DNA from: Chitinilyticum litopenaei DSM 21440
Lineage (GTDB): Bacteria > Pseudomonadota > Gammaproteobacteria > Burkholderiales > Chitinibacteraceae
Length of the DNA: 63,713 bases
Direction of reading: 5' to 3'
Assembly: GCF_000428145.1 (NCBI RefSeq)
Contig: NZ_ATZJ01000022.1
Span: 1-63,713 of the forward strand
Shown here: piece by piece, positions 43,488-50,618 of the stretch
How the letters are laid out: every line of letters begins with the position of its first letter
How positions within the stretch are numbered: the stretch's first letter is position 1
Translations under genes and position numbers: made by a program
The notes under the pieces: model-generated
The model's database searches: none
What the model was told of the DNA's origin: nothing
Seen by the model: only the letters and a program-made list of their open reading frames with translations

Positions 43488-44639
43488 CTCGTTTACCGGT
43501 GCCAGCCGCAGCAGCGCGCCGTCGCCTTCATCGGTAAGCAGGTAAATATGCCCGTCCGGGCCGACGCGCACGTCGCGGATGCGCCCGAAACCGTCCTTGA
43601 GCAGGCGCTCCTCGCGAACGACGCGCTCGCCGTCGAGTTCAAGGCGTACCAGCATCTGGTATTTCAGCGCGCCGGCGAAAAGATTGCCGCGCCAGCCGGG
43701 AAACGCGCGGCCTTCGTAAAAGGCGAGGCCCGATGGCGCAATCGACGGTGTCCACTGGTGGATGGGCTGCTCCATGCCCGGTTTGCTTGTGCCTTCGCCG
43801 ATTTTCGTTCCCGTGCCGTAGTTGGCGCCATAGGTGATCACCGGCCAGCCGTAGTTGCGCCCGGCGCGGATGATGTTGAGCTCGTCGCCGCCCTGCGGGC
43901 CGTGTTCCGTCGCCCACAGTTCACCCGTTTTCGGGTTGAGCGCCGCGCCCTGCATATTGCGGTTGCCCAGGCTGTAGATTTCCGGCCGAGCCCCCTCCTT
44001 GCCGGCAAAGGGGTTGTCGGGCGGGAAGCGGCCATCGTCGAAGAGGCGTACGGTCTTGCCGGCGAGGTCGTCGAGCTTTTGCGCGCGGCCCATCTCGCCA
44101 CGGTCGCCCTGCGTAATGTAGAGCTTGCCTTTGCCATCGAAGACCAGGCGCGAGCCGAAGTGCTGGCCGGCGCTGCTGCCGGGGCGCTGGCGGTAGATCT
44201 GCTGCACATTGTCCAGCCGGTGGCCGCTTGTGTCCGCAAGCAGCCTGCCGCGCGCAACCTGCGTGGCATAACCCTGGCCCTCGCGCCCGGCATAGGAGAA
44301 ATACACCCAGCCATTGCGGGCAAAATCGGGATGCAGCGCCACGTCGAGCAAGCCGCCCTGGCCGTGCGCGGCAATCGGTGGCAGGCCGGCGACCGGGCGC
44401 GGATCAAGCTTGCCGCTGGCGTCCAGCACGCGCAACCGCCCGGGGCGCTCGGTGACCAGCATGCGCCCGTCGGGCAGGAAGGCCAGACTCCAGGGATTTT
44501 CCAGCCCGCGCGTGAGCGTGCTGACGCGGAAGGCATGCTTTTCGCTGCGGATGACCATATCAGCCGCCTGGCTAGCTGCCGCGCAGACGAGGCCAAACAG
44601 GGGATAAAGGAGAAAGCGGACGAGGGGCATGGCAGGCAC
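43485..44639 (-). CDS. PQQ-dependent aldose sugar dehydrogenase (YliI-like)
   Basis: 384 residues with a signal peptide (LLYPLFGLVCAAASQA). Six-bladed beta-propeller of the soluble glucose dehydrogenase group: ENPWSLAFLPDGRMLVTERP, HGQGGLLDVALHPDF, FGSRLVFDGKGKLYITQGDR, YSLGNRNMQGAALNPKTGEL, and WATEHGPQGGDELNIIRAG with GRNYGWPVITYG. Members oxidise aldose sugars in the periplasm using PQQ and calcium. No PQQ synthesis genes are in the window. Start 44639 or 44630. The last codon and stop fall in a REP-type repeat. Confidence 0.9.
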   Translation of the reverse strand: MPAMPLVRFLLYPLFGLVCAAASQAADMVIRSEKHAFRVSTLTRGLENPWSLAFLPDGRMLVTERPGRLRVLDASGKLDPRPVAGLPPIAAHGQGGLLDVALHPDFARNGWVYFSYAGREGQGYATQVARGRLLADTSGHRLDNVQQIYRQRPGSSAGQHFGSRLVFDGKGKLYITQGDRGEMGRAQKLDDLAGKTVRLFDDGRFPPDNPFAGKEGARPEIYSLGNRNMQGAALNPKTGELWATEHGPQGGDELNIIRAGRNYGWPVITYGANYGTGTKIGEGTSKPGMEQPIHQWTPSIAPSGLAFYEGRAFPGWRGNLFAGALKYQMLVRLELDGERVVREERLLKDGFGRIRDVRVGPDGHIYLLTDEGDGALLRLAPVNE

Positions 44640-44675
44640 CGTTTCTGGCTGTTGGACGCGCGCATCAAATGATTA

Positions 44676-44846
44676 CCTGTAGCAAGACTTCTCGGCAAAA
44701 CCCAAATCAACCACAGAGGCACAGAGAACACAGAGAAAAGCGGGAGCACGTCATAGGCATTCCTCAGGGCTTGCTTCCTCTGTGCCCTCTGTGTCTCTGT
44801 GGTTCAAATAGGTTTTGTGGTTTGCTGAGAAGTCTTGCCAATCAGT
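44676..44846. mobile_element. CACAGAG-core MITE A
   Basis: About 171 bp. The left end CCTGTAGCAAGACTTCTCGG and the right end (inverted) ACTGATTGGCAAGACTTCTC form outer inverted repeats. Inside are AACCACAGAGGCACAGAG and the inverted CTCTGTGTCTCTGTGGTT. It has no coding capacity. The outer ends match MITE B (60095-60275) and the start of the IS1595-type element (63392). Confidence 0.8.
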
Positions 44847-44851
44847 AATGA

Positions 44852-45337
44852 TTATGGCGCGTGGGCAAGCGATAACGCTTGGTGCAGACGGTTTTGCAGG
44901 AGTTCCCAGCCCGCGGCCAGTGCGTCCTGGCCGGTAGCGCTGAGTGGCTGATCCAGCTCGAAGGTATTGCCCTGCAGCTCAAGCAGATAAACGGCTTGAG
45001 GTGGTGTACCCACATGGGTTTGGCAGTGCCACAGCACTTCGGCCGGTGAACTGGCATGGCTGGCCCATGCTGCGGGCTGGCGTGCGGCCACGCTGCGCCA
45101 GCTGGCCGGGTCTGCCGCCTTGCGGCTGGCGTCGGCGAAGATCACCAGCTCGCGCCCGGCCAGATCAAAGGCATGCTCGGGGCTGAGCTGGAAATCGGTG
45201 AGGATGTCGATCCGCTCGCCCAGCTCGTGTTTGGCTACCCATGCGGCCAGCCGCTCGCCGAGCAGCGGCCCCAGCGCGTCGTCGCCGCGCGAGGGATTGC
45301 CGTAGCCGAAAAACAGGATGGGCGCGGGCCTCGTCAT
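44852..45337 (-). CDS. hoxW: NiFe hydrogenase maturation endopeptidase
   Basis: 161 residues. Removes the C-terminal peptide of HoxH after nickel insertion. HyaD/HoxW motifs: FFGYGNPSRGDDALGP with the nickel-sensing Asp, ILTDFQLSPEHAFDL and VIFADASR. The start ATG 45337 lies 7 bases after the hoxH stop. The stop lies 6 bases from MITE A. Being next to hoxH, it is probably specific for that subunit. Confidence 0.9.
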   Translation of the reverse strand: MTRPAPILFFGYGNPSRGDDALGPLLGERLAAWVAKHELGERIDILTDFQLSPEHAFDLAGRELVIFADASRKAADPASWRSVAARQPAAWASHASSPAEVLWHCQTHVGTPPQAVYLLELQGNTFELDQPLSATGQDALAAGWELLQNRLHQALSLAHAP

Positions 45338-45344
45338 TTCTGCA

Positions 45345-46838
45345 TCATTCCTGCACGATGCGGCCATCGTCGTGGCGCAGCAGCCGGCTTTGCAGCGAGC
45401 CATCGGGATTCAGGGCTTCGATCACCAGCGGCATCTGCCCCAGCGCGTGCGTGGCGCACGACAGGCAGGGGTCGTAGGCGCGGATCGCGACTTCGATGCG
45501 GTTGAGCAGCCCTTCGCTGATTTCGCGGCCATCGAAGTAGTTTGCCGCCACCGCGCGCACCGAATCGTTCATGCCGCGATTGTTGTGCGTCGTCGAGACG
45601 ATCAGATTGGCGTAGCTGATCTGTTCGTCCTCATCGATGCGGTAATGGTGGATCAGCGTACCGCGCGGCGCCTCGATGACGCCGACACCTTCACGGGCCG
45701 GCTCAGATGGCTGCGCCATCAAGTCGCTGCCGAGCAGTTCCGGGTCGTCGAGCAGCTCGCGGATGGTTTCCGCGCACATCAGCGTATCGATCATCCGCGC
45801 CCAGTGCTGCGCCAGTGCGGCCTGCACCGGCTTGCCGCCGCCGTAGTCGATGAATTCGCGCCGTGCAGCTTCTGCCAGCGGCGTGGGCATGAAATCGGCA
45901 TTGTTGATACGCGCGAGCGGCCCGACGCGGTAATAGCCGGCATCGTGGCCGAAGGGGGCGAGGTAGGGAAACTTCATGTACGACCACGGTTTGACTTCCT
46001 CGCGGATCAGGTCAAGGTAGCGCGCCGGGTCGTGATTGTTGACGATGATCTCGCCGGCGGCGTTTTTCACGCGCAGCACGCCATCACAGAGTTCCGCCGC
46101 GCCATCGCGGCTGACCAGCGACATGAACGCCGATTCGGATTCGCCAAAGCCGCGGAATTCCGCCTCGTTGGCGAGGTAGTTGTCGCGCGCCAGCGCATTG
46201 CTCGCCACGCACCAGGCTACGATCTGGTCGATGTCGCTCAGCATTTCGTCGCGCTCAGGCGCACTCAGCGGCTTCAGAAAACCGCCCGGCGCGCTGCCAG
46301 TGCCGTGCACGCGTTTGCCAGTGAGGTGGCGGATGACTTCCTGGCCATATTTGCGGATGCGGATTCCCCTGAGGCCCAGCTCCTTGTGGTCCGCCAGCAC
46401 GCCGATCACGTTGCGGTGCGCTACGGCATCGTCAAAGCCGAAGAGCAGATCGGGCGAGGCCAGGTGGAAAAAATGCAGCGCATTCGATTGCAGCACCTGG
46501 CCATGGTGCAGCAGCCGGCGCAGTTTTTCGGCGGTCGGCGTGATGCGCGCGCTGCCGAGCACAAAGGGATCGCAGGCCTTGGATGCCGCCAGCAGGTGGC
46601 TTACCGGGCAGATGCCGCACAGGCGCTGCACCAGTGTCGGCACCTCACGAAACGGCCGCCCCTGGATGAAACGCTCGAAGCCGCGAAATTCGACGATGTG
46701 CAAGCGTGCCTGGCGTACGCGGCGCTCATCGTCAAGCAGCAGCGTGACCTTGCCGTGCCCCTCGACACGCGAGACCGGCTCGATGACGACCCGGCTGAGG
46801 CCGGCGGTGTCGGAAGCGGTTTCCAGATGTTCGTACAT
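45345..46838 (-). CDS. hoxH: NAD-reducing hydrogenase large subunit
   Basis: 497 residues. Catalytic subunit with the NiFe(CN)2CO site. The nickel ligands are in RLCGICPVSH (N-terminal pair) and DPCLSCATH (C-terminal pair). About 33 residues follow the last His and would be cut off by HoxW on maturation. The start at 46838 (MYEHLETASD) has AAGGAG; the frame continues upstream into a CGTCATTCCCGC-type repeat and should not be used. Part of the HoxFUYH soluble hydrogenase that interconverts H2 and NADH. Confidence 0.95.
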   Translation of the reverse strand: MYEHLETASDTAGLSRVVIEPVSRVEGHGKVTLLLDDERRVRQARLHIVEFRGFERFIQGRPFREVPTLVQRLCGICPVSHLLAASKACDPFVLGSARITPTAEKLRRLLHHGQVLQSNALHFFHLASPDLLFGFDDAVAHRNVIGVLADHKELGLRGIRIRKYGQEVIRHLTGKRVHGTGSAPGGFLKPLSAPERDEMLSDIDQIVAWCVASNALARDNYLANEAEFRGFGESESAFMSLVSRDGAAELCDGVLRVKNAAGEIIVNNHDPARYLDLIREEVKPWSYMKFPYLAPFGHDAGYYRVGPLARINNADFMPTPLAEAARREFIDYGGGKPVQAALAQHWARMIDTLMCAETIRELLDDPELLGSDLMAQPSEPAREGVGVIEAPRGTLIHHYRIDEDEQISYANLIVSTTHNNRGMNDSVRAVAANYFDGREISEGLLNRIEVAIRAYDPCLSCATHALGQMPLVIEALNPDGSLQSRLLRHDDGRIVQE

Positions 46839-46881
46839 GGCGTGCTCCTTTGGGCTTCCTGTGCTGGCGGACGCGGTGTCA

Positions 46882-46959
46882 CTGGATTCCCGCGTTCGCG
46901 GGAATGACGAGGCTGCTGATTTCCTTAAGGGCGTCATGCCCGCGCAGGCGGGCATCCAG
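46882..46959. repeat. paired CGTCATTCCCGC repeat (dRS3-like) in the hox operon
   Basis: CTGGATTCCCGCGTTCGCGG then GAATGACG, and GCGTCATGCCCGCGCAGGCG then GGCATCCAG. It lies between hoxH and the GIY-YIG gene and supplies the last residues and stop of that gene. Confidence 0.85.
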
Positions 46960-47251
46960 TCGGAATTCCGCAAATGTCGTCCCATAAATCCCGCCACTGT
47001 GGGTTGACTGACTCGATCAGTTGCAGTTTCCAGTCACGATTCCACTTCTTGAGTTGTTTTTCCCGCGTGATGGCGGCGTCCATGCTGCCGTGCTGCTCGT
47101 AGTAAACCAGCAGGTGTATGCCGTAGCGCCTGGTGAACCCTTCCGTGACATCATTTTTGTGCTCCCAGATACGCTTGAGCAGATTGGACGTCACACCGAT
47201 AGACAGTGTGCCGTTTCGCTTGCTGGCAAGGATGTAAACGGCTGGTGCCAT
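46934..47251 (-). CDS. small GIY-YIG endonuclease-like protein inside the hox operon
   Basis: 105 residues from ATG 47251 (MAPAVYILASKRNGTLSIGV). The AVYILAS..LSIGVTSNLLKRI..H pattern is the GIY-YIG fold of the UPF0213/YhbQ group (here VYI..SIG in place of GIY..YIG). The remaining ..GFTRRYGIHLLVYYE and EKQLKKWNRDWKLQLIE also fit. The C-terminal dozen residues (ICGIPTGCPPARA) are encoded by a dRS3-like repeat, so the original end has been changed. It splits hoxY from hoxH; such genes are often mobile or solitary and have no known role in hydrogenase. Confidence 0.8.
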   Translation of the reverse strand: MAPAVYILASKRNGTLSIGVTSNLLKRIWEHKNDVTEGFTRRYGIHLLVYYEQHGSMDAAITREKQLKKWNRDWKLQLIESVNPQWRDLWDDICGIPTGCPPARA

Positions 47252-47277
47252 GCATTTGGCAGGCATCTGTCGCAATC

Positions 47278-47820
47278 CTAGTCAAACCGCCGCAGCGGAT
47301 AGGCCAGCTCCGGCTCGCGCCCGGCCAGGAGCGCGGTCAGCAACTCCCAGAAGGCATCCGCCGGCGGCGGGCAGCCGGGCAGCACGCGGTCGATGCGTAC
47401 GACCTCGTGTAGCGGATAGACGCGGTCGAGCAGCAGCGGCAGCTCGGGGTCGTCGGGAACCTGCGGGGCTTCGATGCCCGGCCCCTGCAGATAGGCTTCG
47501 GCAAAGCATTCTTCGAGCGGAATGCGGTTGCGCAGCGCCGGCACGCCGCCCGACAGCGCGCAGGCGCCGACGGCGATCAGAATGCGGCAGCGGCTGCGGA
47601 ATTCGCGCAGCGTGTGCACGTTTTCCGCATTGCACACGCCGCCCTCGACCAGGCCGATGTCGATGCCTGCTGCATCGACTTCCTTGATGTCGGTGAGCGG
47701 GCTGCGGTCGAAGTCGACCAGCTCGGCCAGCTCGGCGATGCGCTCGTCGATGTCCAGAAACGACATGTGGCAGCCGAAACAGCCGGCCAGCGAGCAAGTC
47801 GCGACCCTGATCTTGTTCAT
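47278..47820 (-). CDS. hoxY: NAD-reducing hydrogenase small subunit
   Basis: 180 residues. Holds the proximal [4Fe-4S] cluster next to HoxH. CSLAGCFGCHMSFLDID near the N-terminus supplies the first cysteines, with others in GGVCNAENV, GACALSGGVPA and DRVLPGCPPPA. Lacks the signal peptide and extra domain of membrane-bound hydrogenase small subunits, as expected for the cytoplasmic bidirectional type. Confidence 0.93.
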   Translation of the reverse strand: MNKIRVATCSLAGCFGCHMSFLDIDERIAELAELVDFDRSPLTDIKEVDAAGIDIGLVEGGVCNAENVHTLREFRSRCRILIAVGACALSGGVPALRNRIPLEECFAEAYLQGPGIEAPQVPDDPELPLLLDRVYPLHEVVRIDRVLPGCPPPADAFWELLTALLAGREPELAYPLRRFD

Positions 47821-47839
47821 GACGCGCTCCTTTTGCTTT

Positions 47840-47928
47840 GAACCACAGAGGCGCAGAGATCACAGAGGAAAACGGGAGAATCAGTTTCTCGGTCCTGCCT
47901 TCTCTGTGCCCCTCTGTGCCTCTGTGGT
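47840..47928. repeat. CACAGAG inverted repeat between hoxU and hoxY
   Basis: AACCACAGAGGCGCAGAG and the inverted CTCTGTGCCTCTGTGGT arms. It lacks the outer CCTGATT ends seen in MITEs A and B. It fills the 116 bp gap between two genes of one operon. Confidence 0.8.
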
Positions 47929-47936
47929 GCAGGTTT

Positions 47937-48665
47937 TCATTCTTCCGCCTTGCTGGACGGCTGCCTGTGGCCCACGCGGGCAATGTCGTCCGCATCGTAG
48001 AGCCGTTCGCCAATGGCCAGCGGGTAGCCCTCGCGCTTGGGGATCAGCGCGCCGGTGGGGCAGATGCGCGCGGCAAAGTCGGTGATGCTGAAATTGGTGT
48101 CGCCCAGCAGCCCCGATTCGCTGTTGACGACCAGCTGCGTGCGCGTGCCGCGCCCGGAGAGACCAAAAACCGCCTTGCCGTCGGTTTCGCGGCTGGCGCG
48201 CACGCACAGCTCGCACTGGATGCAGCGGTCGCGGTCGAGCAGCATGTCGGGGTGCGAGGCGTCGACATTGCGCAAGGGGTAGAAATGCGGGTAATGCGAA
48301 TCCTGCATGCCGACGTGGTAGGCCACCGCCTGCAGCTGGCAGTTGCCGCTTTTTTCACAGAAGGGGCAGTAATGGTTGCCTTCGACAAACAGCATCTGCA
48401 CGACACGCCGGCGCATCGCGGTGAGCTCGTCGGTGTCGTTGTCGACCTGCATGCCGGGTTGCACCGGCATGGTACAGGCAGTGCCGAAGTGGCCGTTGAT
48501 CTTTACCGTGCACAGCTTGCAGCTGCCGCGCGGGCGGTATTCCTCGTGGTAGCACAGGTGCGGGATATAGACGCCGGCTTGCGTCGCGGCTTCCATGATG
48601 GTCTGGCCGGGCTCGAAGGGGATGTTTTCGCCATCGAGCACAAAGGTGAAGTCGTTGCCGTTCAT
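47937..48665 (-). CDS. hoxU: NAD-reducing hydrogenase diaphorase subunit U
   Basis: 242 residues. NuoG-like electron-transfer subunit. N-terminal [2Fe-2S] (CYHEEYRPRGSCKLCTVKI and ACTMPVQPG), His-Cys3 cluster (HYCPFCEKSGNCQLQ) and a following [4Fe-4S] (DRCIQCELCVRASRETDG, RICPTGAL). The ATG overlaps the hoxF stop (ATGA), so the diaphorase subunits are translationally coupled. Confidence 0.94.
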   Translation of the reverse strand: MNGNDFTFVLDGENIPFEPGQTIMEAATQAGVYIPHLCYHEEYRPRGSCKLCTVKINGHFGTACTMPVQPGMQVDNDTDELTAMRRRVVQMLFVEGNHYCPFCEKSGNCQLQAVAYHVGMQDSHYPHFYPLRNVDASHPDMLLDRDRCIQCELCVRASRETDGKAVFGLSGRGTRTQLVVNSESGLLGDTNFSITDFAARICPTGALIPKREGYPLAIGERLYDADDIARVGHRQPSSKAEE

Positions 48666-50497
48666 GTGCCTTCTCCCGCTTTGGCGGCATTGATGGTGCA
48701 GCCGTGTTCGTCGCAGCGCTGGCCCAGGTGGGCTGCGGCGTCGTCGCGCCTGCTCAGTTCGCGCGAGATCGCCAGCGCACCGTCGAGATCAAAACCCGGA
48801 ACGAAATCGAGCGAGGTCAGCCGCGATTCGTAGAGCGGGCGCATGCGCTTGATGGTGTCGAGCAGCGGGTTGGCTGCCGTCTGCCCCAGCCCGCAGTGGC
48901 TCATGTCCTTGATGCACTGCGCGGTCTCGGCGATATCGGCGAGCTCGCGCGCTGTGGCGTGGCCGGCCATGATCTTGTCGATCGACTGCCTTAACAATTG
49001 CGTGCCGATGCGGCAGGGCGAGCAGAAGCCGCAGGATTCGCCAGCGAAAAAGTGCGTGAAGTTCTGTACTACGGCCAGCATGTCGCGGCTGCGGTTGAAC
49101 ACCATGAAGGAGCCGCCGGTCGAGAGATCCTCGAAGCTGATCGCGCGGCCGAATTCGATGGGCGTGATGCAGGTGCCCGACGGGCCGCCAACTTGCACTG
49201 CCTGGGTATCCGTCGCTCCGCAAGCATCGAGAATCGTCTGCACGCTAACCCCAAAGGGGTATTCATAAATGCCGGGGCGGGCGACGTCGCCGCTGACGGA
49301 AAGCAGCTTGGTGCCGGGCGAGTGGCGCGTGCCGGATTCCAGAAACCAGTCGGCGCCGTGTTTGGCGATCAGCGTGGTTTTGACATAGGTTTCGACGTTG
49401 TTGCAGATCGTCGGCTGGTTCAGGTAGCCGTGCGTGGCGGTGTAGGGCGGGCGCGTGCGCGGGACGGCGCGCTTGCCTTCCAGCGATTCGATAAGCGCGC
49501 TTTCCTCCCCGGCCACATAGGCGCCGGCGCCGAGATGGATGTCGATGTCGAAGGAGAAATCGCGCCCGAGGATGTGCTCACCCAGCAGCTGCTCGGCGCG
49601 CCGGCGCGCCAGCACGGCAACCAGATGCGGGTAGAGCCAGGCGTATTCCGCGCGCAGGTAGAGAAAGCCTTTTTCCGCGCCGATCACATACGCGCCCAGC
49701 GTCATGCCTTCGAAGACTTCGTCGGCGAAGCGGGTCAGCAGCGTGCGGTCCTTGAAGGTGCCGGGCTCGCCCTCGTCGGCGTTGCACACCACATAGTGCG
49801 CCTTGCCCGGTGCATCGCGGCAGACGCGCCATTTCAGCGCCGTGCGAAAGCCCGCGCCGCCGCGCCCGCGCAGGCCCGACTTGTCGATCTCCTTGAGAAA
49901 GCGCTCCGGGCCCAGTGCCAGCGCCGCCTGCAGCGCCCGGCCTGGCTCGCTGCGTTCCGCCAGCACGGGGCCGGCCACGCGCAGCGCTTCCTCGACCTGG
50001 AACCAGCCGGCCGGCCAGGTGGCTATGGGCTCGCCGGCCTCGATCTTACTCGCGATTTCCGCAGCCAGCCCGGTCGTCAGGCGCGTGATCGGCCGGCCGT
50101 TGACCAGCAGCGCCGGGCCCTGGTCGCACAGGCCGGTGCACGAGGTGTAATCGACAAACACGCGCCCGTCAGCACGCGGCTTGCCGCGCGTAACGCCGAG
50201 TTTTTCCTGCAGCGTCGCCATGATCTTTTCATTGCCGAGCATGCGGTCGGTGATGTTGTCGGCGACATAGATGCGGTAGTCGCCCAGGCGTTCGGTGGAG
50301 AGGAAATGATAGAACTCGACGACACCATGGACCTGGGCCAGCGGCACGTCGAGCGCCTTGGCCACGTAATCGCGCAAGGGCGCCGGGCAGCCGCCGTATT
50401 CGTTTTGCAGCGCGATCAGGATCTGCACCAGCCGCAAGGGATCGCGGTGCTGTGCGTCGAGCAGCTGGTTGACGCGATGATAGGCTATGGCCGGCAT
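48662..50497 (-). CDS. hoxF: NAD-reducing hydrogenase diaphorase subunit F
   Basis: 611 residues. A NuoE-like N-terminal domain (GVVEFYHFLSTERLG, VDYTSCTGLCDQGPALLVNG) is fused to a NuoF-like part with the NAD site KSGLRGRGGAGFRTALKW, the FMN-binding GAGAYVAGEESALIESLEG and the [4Fe-4S] cluster SCGFCSPCRIGTQ. This fused form is the Ralstonia-type HoxF. The start MPAIAYHRVNQ at 50497 has GAGGAG upstream. It oxidises or reduces NAD(H) for the HoxHY hydrogenase. Confidence 0.95.
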   Translation of the reverse strand: MPAIAYHRVNQLLDAQHRDPLRLVQILIALQNEYGGCPAPLRDYVAKALDVPLAQVHGVVEFYHFLSTERLGDYRIYVADNITDRMLGNEKIMATLQEKLGVTRGKPRADGRVFVDYTSCTGLCDQGPALLVNGRPITRLTTGLAAEIASKIEAGEPIATWPAGWFQVEEALRVAGPVLAERSEPGRALQAALALGPERFLKEIDKSGLRGRGGAGFRTALKWRVCRDAPGKAHYVVCNADEGEPGTFKDRTLLTRFADEVFEGMTLGAYVIGAEKGFLYLRAEYAWLYPHLVAVLARRRAEQLLGEHILGRDFSFDIDIHLGAGAYVAGEESALIESLEGKRAVPRTRPPYTATHGYLNQPTICNNVETYVKTTLIAKHGADWFLESGTRHSPGTKLLSVSGDVARPGIYEYPFGVSVQTILDACGATDTQAVQVGGPSGTCITPIEFGRAISFEDLSTGGSFMVFNRSRDMLAVVQNFTHFFAGESCGFCSPCRIGTQLLRQSIDKIMAGHATARELADIAETAQCIKDMSHCGLGQTAANPLLDTIKRMRPLYESRLTSLDFVPGFDLDGALAISRELSRRDDAAAHLGQRCDEHGCTINAAKAGEGT

Positions 50498-50618
50498 GGC
50501 GGGCTCCTCGCAAGGCGGCGCACGGTGGCGGGCGCCGTGATTTCCCCTTTCTAGCCCAAAAACCCTGCCGGCAATGAGGTTACGACCGCGAGCGGCGGAT
50601 TGCCGGCCAGGGCGGCGG

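Noticed and set aside
46839..46997. Longer hoxH start
   Set aside because: The upstream frame is coded by a dispersed repeat; the AAGGAG site fits the start at 46838.
47840..47928. CACAGAG units as a CRISPR array
   Set aside because: Units are adjacent or inverted and lack regular spacers; no cas genes are present.
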